DNA from: Bradyrhizobium septentrionale
Lineage (GTDB): Bacteria; Pseudomonadota; Alphaproteobacteria; Rhizobiales; Xanthobacteraceae
Assembly (NCBI RefSeq): GCF_011516645.4
Contig: NZ_CP088285.1
Span: 8,698,501-8,762,500 of the forward strand
Direction: 5' to 3'
Length of the DNA: 64,000 bases
In this document: positions 58,383-64,000 of the stretch, piece after piece
Position numbering within the stretch: the stretch's first letter is position 1
Layout: each line of letters opens with the position of its first letter
Made by a program: the position numbers and the translations under genes
Notes under the pieces: generated by a model
Databases searched by the model: none
Told to the model about the DNA's origin: nothing
The model's input: only the letters and a program-made list of their open reading frames with translations

Positions 58383-59441
58383 TCAGGTTGCGCCGGCCTT
58401 CTGCGCGTATTCCCATGACGCCTGCGACAGCGGCACGGTGCGCTTGGCCGACTCGAGGGCCTTGGCATTCGCGGCGGTGCCGTCGCGGACCCGCCCGGCG
58501 ATGCCCTGCGTGATGCCGGCGAGGCGGAACAGATTGTAGGAGAAGTACCAGTTCAGATCCGGCACAGCCATGCCGGTGACACCGCAGTAGATCTGCGCGG
58601 CCTCGTCCTGGCTCGGAATGTTCAACGCCTTGAGGTCGGCGTTGACGAGACCCGGCATGGTCCACTGCATCAACAGATAGGTGAAGTCGGCCATGGGATC
58701 GCCGAGCGTCGACAATTCCCAGTCGAGCACCGCCTGCACCCGCGGCTCGGTGGCATGGAAGATCATGTTGTCGAGGCGATAGTCGCCGTGCACGACCGAG
58801 ACGCGCTTCTGCTCCGGCACCGTCTTCGGCAGCCACTCCGCGAGCTTCTCGAATTCGGGAATGTGCTGGGTCTCGGAGGCGCGGTACTGCTTGGTCCAGC
58901 GATCGACCTGGCGCGCAAAATAATTGCCGGGCTTGCCGAAATCGCCGAGGCCGATCTTTTCGGGATCGAGCATGTGCAGCTTGGCCAGCGTCTCGATCTT
59001 GCTGGTGAAGATCCTGCGGCGCGCGTCGCCCTGCTGGCTCGGCAGCGTCGGATCCCAGAACACCCGCCCCTCCTCCATCGACATGATGTAGAAGGCCGAG
59101 CCGACCACCGCATCGTCGGTGCACAGCGCGTAGGCTTTGGCCACCGGGAAATTCTGCTTGCCGAGCGCCGCGATGACGCGGAACTCGCGATCCACCGCAT
59201 GCGCCGACGGCAACAATTTACCGAACGGACGGCGTCGCATCACGTAGTTGCGGCCGGGGGTTTCCAGCTTGTAGGTCGGGTTGGACTGGCCACCCTTGAA
59301 CTGCAGGACTGTCAAAGGCCCTTGAAAGCCCTCGACGTGCTCCTGCATCCAGGCCGCAAGGTTCGCCTCGTTGATGCGATGGCGTTCCTCGACTTCCCTT
59401 GTGCCGGAAAATTCTTCGTCTTTCCTGACGCCGTCCGCCAC
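58383..59441 (-). CDS. Phosphotransferase-family protein (APH-like, ACAD-associated)
   Basis: 352 residues starting with GTG at 59441, with GAGGGAG upstream. Kinase-like motifs: VVHGDYRLDNMIFH (Brenner motif with catalytic Asp, near 219-232) and VLDWELSTLGDP (magnesium-binding DxxLSxLGD). This subgroup is like the kinase domain of human ACAD10/ACAD11 and regularly accompanies acyl-CoA dehydrogenases, suggesting phosphorylation of a 4-hydroxyacyl-CoA. The ACAD gene lies 132 nt upstream on the same strand, which supports that. Confidence 0.87.
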   Translation of the reverse strand: MADGVRKDEEFSGTREVEERHRINEANLAAWMQEHVEGFQGPLTVLQFKGGQSNPTYKLETPGRNYVMRRRPFGKLLPSAHAVDREFRVIAALGKQNFPVAKAYALCTDDAVVGSAFYIMSMEEGRVFWDPTLPSQQGDARRRIFTSKIETLAKLHMLDPEKIGLGDFGKPGNYFARQVDRWTKQYRASETQHIPEFEKLAEWLPKTVPEQKRVSVVHGDYRLDNMIFHATEPRVQAVLDWELSTLGDPMADFTYLLMQWTMPGLVNADLKALNIPSQDEAAQIYCGVTGMAVPDLNWYFSYNLFRLAGITQGIAGRVRDGTAANAKALESAKRTVPLSQASWEYAQKAGAT

Positions 59442-59573
59442 GATGACGCTCCCTCAACTTCGTTCTCGGCAGCGCCGTCGGGCGCCGCCGCGATCAGGCC
59501 GGTCGGCCAGCCTGATCTCTTTTTTCATTCTGAGCACGACGTCAGCGCGAACGCCATGCGTTCCGCATCATGC

Positions 59574-60806
59574 TCAGTGCGACGTGTTTGCATACTTCCG
59601 AAGTTCAAGTCTGGCAATGGCGCGATTGTGCACCTCGTCCGGACCGTCGGCCAGGCGGAGCGTGCGGATGTGGGCGTAATCCTTGGCGAGCCCGGCCTCG
59701 TCGGAGACGCCGCCGCCGCCATACGCCTGGATCGCGTTGTCGATGATCCTCAGTGCCATGTTCGGTGCGGTGACCTTGATCATCGCGATTTCGGCCTGCG
59801 CGGTCTTGTTGCCGACCTTGTCCATCATGTCGGCGGCCTTGAGGCACAGCAGGCGATTCATCTCGATGTCGGCGCGGGCCTCGCCGATGCGCTGCTCCCA
59901 GACCGAATGCTCGATGATCTTCTTGCCGAACGCGGTGCGCGAGGCGAGCCGCTTCACCATCTTCTCAAGCGCCTCCTCGGCCTTGCCGATGGTGCGCATG
60001 CAGTGATGGATGCGACCCGGACCGAGACGGCCCTGCGCGATCTCGAAGCCGCGGCCTTCGCCGAGCAGGATGTTTTCCTTCGGCACCCGGACGTTTTCGA
60101 GCAGCACCTGGGCGTGGCCGTGCGGCGCATCGTCGAAGCCGAACACCGGCAGCATCTTCTCGACCTTGATGCCGGGGGTGTCGAGCGGCACCAGGATCTG
60201 CGACTGCTGCTGATGCTTGGCGGCGTTGAAGTCGGTCTTGCCCATCAGGATCGCGACCTTGCAGCGGGGATCGCCGACGCCCGACGACCACCATTTGCGG
60301 CCGTTGATGACGTAGTGATCGCCGTCCTTCTCGATGCGGGTCTCGATGTTGGTGGCGTCAGACGAAGCAACCGCCGGCTCGGTCATCAGGAAGGCGGAAC
60401 GGATCTCGCCGTCCATCAGCGGGCGCAGCCATTTGCGCTTCTGCTCCTTGGTGCCGTAGCGGATGAACACTTCCATGTTACCGGTATCGGGGGCGGAGCA
60501 GTTGAACACTTCCGACGCCCAGGAAATGCGGCCCATCTCTTCCGAGAGCAGCGCGTATTCGAGATTGCTCAATCCCGCGCCATGGAATTCATCGTCCTCA
60601 TGCGAGGACGGCGGCATGAACATGTTCCAGAGGCCTTCGGCCTTCGCCTTCTTCTTCAGATCCTCGAGGATCGGAATCACCTTCCAGCGCGGGCCTTCGG
60701 CGTCCTGCTTGTCATAGATCGGCACTGCGGGGCGGACATGCGTCTTCATGAACGCCTGAACGCGCTCGAGCCATTCCTTCTGCCTGGCCGACATCGTGAA
60801 ATCCAT
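59574..60806 (-). CDS. Acyl-CoA dehydrogenase (ACAD10/11-like)
   Basis: 410 residues from [23 protein letters not shown]-binding [20 protein letters not shown] (middle domain) and the C-terminal [20 protein letters not shown] followed by [13 protein letters not shown] are typical. ATG 60806 has GAGGAG upstream; an open frame continues upstream without support. It oxidises an acyl-CoA to the enoyl-CoA with ETF as acceptor. Together with the kinase-like gene it forms the bacterial split version of ACAD11. It is divergent from the TetR regulator. Confidence 0.9.
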   Translation of the reverse strand: MDFTMSARQKEWLERVQAFMKTHVRPAVPIYDKQDAEGPRWKVIPILEDLKKKAKAEGLWNMFMPPSSHEDDEFHGAGLSNLEYALLSEEMGRISWASEVFNCSAPDTGNMEVFIRYGTKEQKRKWLRPLMDGEIRSAFLMTEPAVASSDATNIETRIEKDGDHYVINGRKWWSSGVGDPRCKVAILMGKTDFNAAKHQQQSQILVPLDTPGIKVEKMLPVFGFDDAPHGHAQVLLENVRVPKENILLGEGRGFEIAQGRLGPGRIHHCMRTIGKAEEALEKMVKRLASRTAFGKKIIEHSVWEQRIGEARADIEMNRLLCLKAADMMDKVGNKTAQAEIAMIKVTAPNMALRIIDNAIQAYGGGGVSDEAGLAKDYAHIRTLRLADGPDEVHNRAIARLELRKYANTSH

Positions 60807-60929
60807 GGGACGCTCCTCGTTTTTTCCTAGACTTTGGGCCGCACTGTCCACCCGGCATCCGCAGGCCGCAAGGGCATTCGCTGATACGGCGGTGGTGGTG
60901 TGCCAGAATGCCGCCCGCATTGTTGCGGA

Positions 60930-60958
60930 TTGACATTTCCGGCCATTCAAACGATAGT
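60930..60958 (+). promoter_or_regulatory. Promoter of the tetR gene
   Basis: TTGACA (60930-60935), 17 nt, GATAGT (60953-60958). A strong -35 and acceptable -10, about 80 nt before the tetR ATG. Confidence 0.6.
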
Positions 60959-60976
60959 TTCATACAAATGTTTGAA
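60946..60976. promoter_or_regulatory. Inverted repeat, candidate TetR operator
   Basis: TTCAAAC (60946-60952) and GTTTGAA (60970-60976) are perfect inverted arms separated by 17 nt; inside lies a second small palindrome CAAATGTTTG. It covers the -10 of the tetR promoter and lies 140-170 nt before the divergent acyl-CoA dehydrogenase start. Confidence 0.55.
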
Positions 60977-61041
60977 ATGCAACTCCCTGTCGTCTTCGTC
61001 GTTCCCCGGCGCACCGCGGAATAACGGAAAGGCTCAAGGCC

Positions 61042-61731
61042 ATGGCCAGCGATCAGACCCGATCCGCCATTCTCGCCGCCGCCGAGCGGCTCTATGCCGA
61101 CCGCGGCTTCGGCGACGTCACGCTGCGCGACATCGTCGCGGAGGCGAACGTCAACCTCGCGGCGGTGAACTATCATTTCGGCTCCAAGGACGAATTGATC
61201 GCGGAGCTGTTCGTCACCCGCAGCATCCAGACCAACCGCGAGCGTCTCAATGAATTGAAGGCCGCGGAAGAAAACGGCGGCGGCCGCGCCTCGATCGAGG
61301 ACATCATGCGCGCCCTGGTCGGCCCGACCCTGCGCGGCTGCCTCGGGCCGGATCGCGAGGGCTCGACCGCGGCGCGCTTCATGATCCGCGCCTCGATCGA
61401 ATCGGTGCCGCCGATCCGCCGCATCAAGAACCGCGAGGTCGATCATTTGCGCAAATTCGCCGCCGCGATGCGCCGCGCGATGCCTGGTCGCGACGACACC
61501 GAGCTCTATTGGGGCCTGCACTTCGCGCTCGCGATGGCGCATCACACCATCCGCGAGAAGGAACGCCTGCTGCGGCTGTCGGAAGGCAAATGCGATCTCG
61601 ACGACGTCCGCGCCATCATCGATCGCGTCGTCACGGTCTCGGTGATGGTGCTGACGATGGGCGACGTGCCGGCGAAGCCGGCCGCGCGGCCGGTGGTGGT
61701 GCACGGCCGGCTGACGCGGCAGGACCTCTGA
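61042..61731 (+). CDS. TetR-family transcriptional regulator
   Basis: 229 residues. N-terminal helix-turn-helix at about 25-47 (VTLRDIVAEANVNLAAVNYH followed by FGSKDELIAEL), then a helical ligand domain that resembles the TetR_C group found with acyl-CoA genes. It likely senses an acyl-CoA or related compound and represses itself and the divergent ACAD-kinase operon. Confidence 0.9.
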   Translation: MASDQTRSAILAAAERLYADRGFGDVTLRDIVAEANVNLAAVNYHFGSKDELIAELFVTRSIQTNRERLNELKAAEENGGGRASIEDIMRALVGPTLRGCLGPDREGSTAARFMIRASIESVPPIRRIKNREVDHLRKFAAAMRRAMPGRDDTELYWGLHFALAMAHHTIREKERLLRLSEGKCDLDDVRAIIDRVVTVSVMVLTMGDVPAKPAARPVVVHGRLTRQDL

Positions 61732-61750
61732 GAGCCCTGCCCTAACTCGG

Positions 61751-62146
61751 CTACACCATCGCGATGCAGTCGATCTCGACGTCGAACGGCCCGGTCCATT
61801 CCGGGATGCAGACGAAGATCCGCGCCGGCGGTTCGTGCGGGAAATACTTTGCGTAGACCGCGTTGAACGTGGTGAAGTGCTTGGCCGAGGTGCAGAACAC
61901 GTTGCACTTCATCACATTGTCGAGCGTGGCGCCGGCAGCCTCGAGGCACTGCTTGAGCTGTGCCATGACCAGTTCGCTCTGCCGCTCGATCGAGGCGCCG
62001 GCGGCGAACTCGCCGGTTGCGGGATCAAACGGCGGCAAGCCGGACACGAACACCATGTTGCCGGCCCGGGTCACCGGCGAGGCCGGCGCCTTCCAGCGCT
62101 CGAGCCAGCTCGAGATCGGTTCGACGCGAACGACTTCCCGTTTCAT
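61751..62146 (-). CDS. RidA-family protein (YjgF/YER057c/UK114)
   Basis: 131 residues from MKREVVRVEPISSWLERWKA. The conserved Arg of the active site is in PPARIFVCIPEW. True RidA deaminates reactive enamine/imine intermediates; this sequence is of the broader family and its exact activity is unsure. ATG 62146 is chosen because GGAGGTG lies 7 nt upstream; a TTG six codons earlier is unlikely. It is convergent with tetR (19-nt gap). Confidence 0.85.
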   Translation of the reverse strand: MKREVVRVEPISSWLERWKAPASPVTRAGNMVFVSGLPPFDPATGEFAAGASIERQSELVMAQLKQCLEAAGATLDNVMKCNVFCTSAKHFTTFNAVYAKYFPHEPPARIFVCIPEWTGPFDVEIDCIAMV

Positions 62147-62249
62147 GATTGGCACCTCCGACAAGGGATCGATGGCGCTAAACTAGCAGGTTGATGTCAA
62201 TGATGCTTCGATATCGATCGAAGTGTGCCAGGAGCCGACCGCTCTATCA

Positions 62250-62355
62250 CCGTCATCCTGAGGAGCCGCGAAGCGGCGTCTCGAAGGATCGACGGCCACC
62301 AGCCGGGCCGTTCATCCTTCGAGGCTCGCAAGAGCTCGCACCTCAGGATGACGGG
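62250..62355. repeat. Dispersed repeat, CGTCATCCTGAGG family
   Basis: CCGTCATCCTGAGGAGC at one end and GCACCTCAGGATGACGG at the other, with TCTCGAAGGAT and ATCCTTCGAGG inside: a nested long inverted repeat. A common intergenic element in Bradyrhizobium. Confidence 0.78.
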
Positions 62356-62386
62356 GATAGATGCGCAGACGTGGCTCCAACTTGGC

Positions 62387-63613
62387 CTACAATATCCCCT
62401 GCGCCTTCAGGCCTTCGACCTTGGCGTCGTCATAGCCGATGGTCGCCAGCACGTCCTTGGTGTCGGCGCCGAGCAGCGGCGGGGCGCGGTAGTCGGTGAT
62501 CGGCGTGCCCGAGAAGGTCAGCGCATTGCGGATCAGCGACAGGTTCGGCTCGTAGGGATGGTCGACCTCGACCCGCATGCCGCGCGCCTGCACGTGCGGA
62601 TCGCTGAACACCTGCTCGAAATCGTTGATCGGGCCCGACGGCACGCCGGCCTCCTCGAGCTTCTCGAACCAGTACGCGACCGGCTTCTTCAGGAACAGGC
62701 CGGCGAAGATCGCCATGATCTCCTTGCCGTGCACGACGCGGTCGTTGTTCTTTACGAAGCGCTTGTCGTTGGCGAGCTCGGGCTCGCCGAGCACGGCGCA
62801 GGTGCGCTGGAACTGGCCGTCATTGCCGACCACCAGCATCAATTCGCCGTCGGTGCAGCGGAATACGCCGGCCGGCATGCCGCCATTGCCCCAGGTGCCG
62901 CGGCGCGGCGGCATCTTGCCGTTGACGAGGTAGATCTGCAGCCAGTGCGACAGCGATGCGATCACGGTGTCGAACAGGCAAACGTCGATCTGCTGCCCTT
63001 CGCCATTATTGGCGTCGCGATGGTAGAGCGCCGAGAGAATCCCGATCGAGGTGTTCATGCCGGTCATGTAGTCGACGATCGAGGGACCGACCTTCATCGG
63101 GCCCTCGCCGGGCTCGCCGTCGATATGGCCGGTGACGCTCATCAACCCGCCCATCGCCTGCAGGATCGCGTCATAGCCGGCGCGCGGGGCATAGGGGCCG
63201 GTCTGGCCGAAACCGGTGACCGAGCAATAGATGATGCCGGGGTTGAGCTGCTTGATGGTCTCGTAGTCGAGACCGTAGCGCTTGAGATCGCCAACCTTGT
63301 AGTTCTCCATCATCACGTCGGCCGTTTTGGCGAGCTCGCGGATGATCGCCTGCCCTTCAGGCTTGGCGATGTTGACGGTGACCGACTTCTTGTTGCGGTT
63401 GGCGCAGAGATAGAACGAGTTGTTGTTGTTCTGCTTGCCTTCGGGATCGGCGAGATAGGGCGGGCCAAAGGCGCGGGCGTCGTCGCCGCCGCCGGGCCGC
63501 TCGATCTTGATCACTTCGGCGCCGAGATCTGCCAGCATCTGGGCCGACAGCGGGCCCGCGAGCACCCGCGTCAAATCGAGAATCTTGATGCCCGAGAGTG
63601 GCAAAGCCGACAT
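62387..63613 (-). CDS. CoA-transferase of the CaiB/BaiF (class III) family
   Basis: 408 residues. The N-terminal IKILDLTRVLAGPLSAQMLA followed by DLGAEVIKIE is the family signature, and the catalytic Asp is Asp181 in GPSIVDYMTGM. It moves CoA between carboxylic acids through an aspartyl-CoA anhydride. Together with the nearby acyl-CoA dehydrogenase it points to CoA-dependent acid breakdown. Substrate not predictable. Confidence 0.9.
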   Translation of the reverse strand: MSALPLSGIKILDLTRVLAGPLSAQMLADLGAEVIKIERPGGGDDARAFGPPYLADPEGKQNNNNSFYLCANRNKKSVTVNIAKPEGQAIIRELAKTADVMMENYKVGDLKRYGLDYETIKQLNPGIIYCSVTGFGQTGPYAPRAGYDAILQAMGGLMSVTGHIDGEPGEGPMKVGPSIVDYMTGMNTSIGILSALYHRDANNGEGQQIDVCLFDTVIASLSHWLQIYLVNGKMPPRRGTWGNGGMPAGVFRCTDGELMLVVGNDGQFQRTCAVLGEPELANDKRFVKNNDRVVHGKEIMAIFAGLFLKKPVAYWFEKLEEAGVPSGPINDFEQVFSDPHVQARGMRVEVDHPYEPNLSLIRNALTFSGTPITDYRAPPLLGADTKDVLATIGYDDAKVEGLKAQGIL

Positions 63614-63906
63614 GAAGCATTCCTCCGATATCTTGCAAAATCTTGATTATCTGGCGCCGCCGGATCATGTCCTGGGCACGCCAAGGCTTGAGCGGTCAAG
63701 GCTTGCCGATACACCATTTTGGTGCGGCGAGCACTGCATTGTCAGCATGAAGCCATCCGCCCGCGGCCTATGTGCGGCGCACCGGCGGTATTTGGCCGGA
63801 ACCGGCCGGCCCCTGCCCCGATTGCCGCCACGCGAAATTGTGAAAACGGCCGACACCGATTTGCCGCAGCGCCAGCGGTATTTTGCCGCGACGAGGAGGA
63901 CACACC

Positions 63907-64000
63907 ATGCGGACGATCACGACGGTCGCGCTGCTGCTCACCCTGCTTGCGATCGCAATGCCGCCGGCGGATGCGCGCGGCGGCCACGGTCATGGCGGCG
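63907..64000 (+). CDS. Secreted Gly/His-rich small protein (3' end outside window)
   Basis: The first 31 codons are visible: MRTITTVALLLTLLAIAMPP followed by ADARGGHGHGG. This is a Sec signal peptide with likely cleavage after ADA, then a Gly/His-rich start. GAGGAG lies 8 nt before the ATG. The family is not identified; similar short secreted proteins are common in Bradyrhizobium. The 293-nt gap before it holds no gene, only two related GCGGTATTT-GCCG motifs (near 63785 and 63874). Confidence 0.6.
   Translation, partial: MRTITTVALLLTLLAIAMPPADARGGHGHGG

Overview
The window is a stretch of a high-GC alphaproteobacterial chromosome. The ribosomal protein sequences, the gene order and several familiar dispersed palindromic repeats point to Bradyrhizobium or a close relative in the Nitrobacteraceae. 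Genus is inferred from recall of these families; no search was run.

Layout. (1) 1-1053: the end of a small metabolic operon (short-chain dehydrogenase, then a DUF1330 protein cut by the window edge). (2) 1348-20374, all minus strand: the str, S10, spc and alpha operons in one line, read rpsL-rpsG-fusA-tuf-rpsJ-rplC-D-W-B-rpsS-rplV-rpsC-rplP-rpmC-rpsQ-rplN-X-E-rpsN-H-rplF-R-rpsE-rpmD-rplO-secY-adk-rpsM-rpsK-rpoA-rplQ. (3) 21078-26675: a three-gene island (FAD oxidoreductase, ABC exporter with acidic tails, amine-oxidase/methyltransferase fusion) between rpsL and rpoC. (4) 26856-36696: rpoC, rpoB, rplL, rplJ. (5) 37271-40070: an ECF41-type sigma factor cassette and a 2-hydroxyacid dehydrogenase, separating rplJL from rplKA. 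(6) 40269-42272: rplA, rplK, nusG, secE. (7) 42645-49734: a two-component system, a DUF3313 lipoprotein, an acyl-CoA ligase, a GntR-family regulator and an orphan periplasmic binding protein. These lie between secE and tRNA-Trp (49799-49874). (8) 50044-64000: ordinary accessory metabolism (serine hydrolase, two SDRs, histidine phosphatase, argE-type deacetylase, signal peptidase I, EamA transporter, a CoA-linked catabolic cluster with a TetR regulator, RidA, CoA-transferase). Many palindromic repeats sit in its gaps.

The ancestral transcription/translation block is therefore largely intact but has been opened at three joints (rpsL/rpoC, rplJ/rplA, secE/tRNA-Trp) to admit unrelated genes.

Regulatory sites readable from the DNA: a str-operon promoter with a leader of about 400 nt, a secE promoter, an L10-type leader before rplJ, and an ECF41-type promoter directly before the ECF41 cassette. 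Two identical perfect palindromes flank the start regions of the GntR regulator gene and the binding-protein gene. A tandem OmpR-like direct repeat lies before the lipoprotein, and an inverted repeat overlaps the -10 of the tetR gene. No CRISPR array, rRNA, transposase or integrase was seen.

The least conventional items are the fusion enzyme plus acidic-tailed exporter island, the ECF41 cassette with its apparent own promoter, and the adenylate kinase carrying a histone-H1-like Lys/Ala tail.
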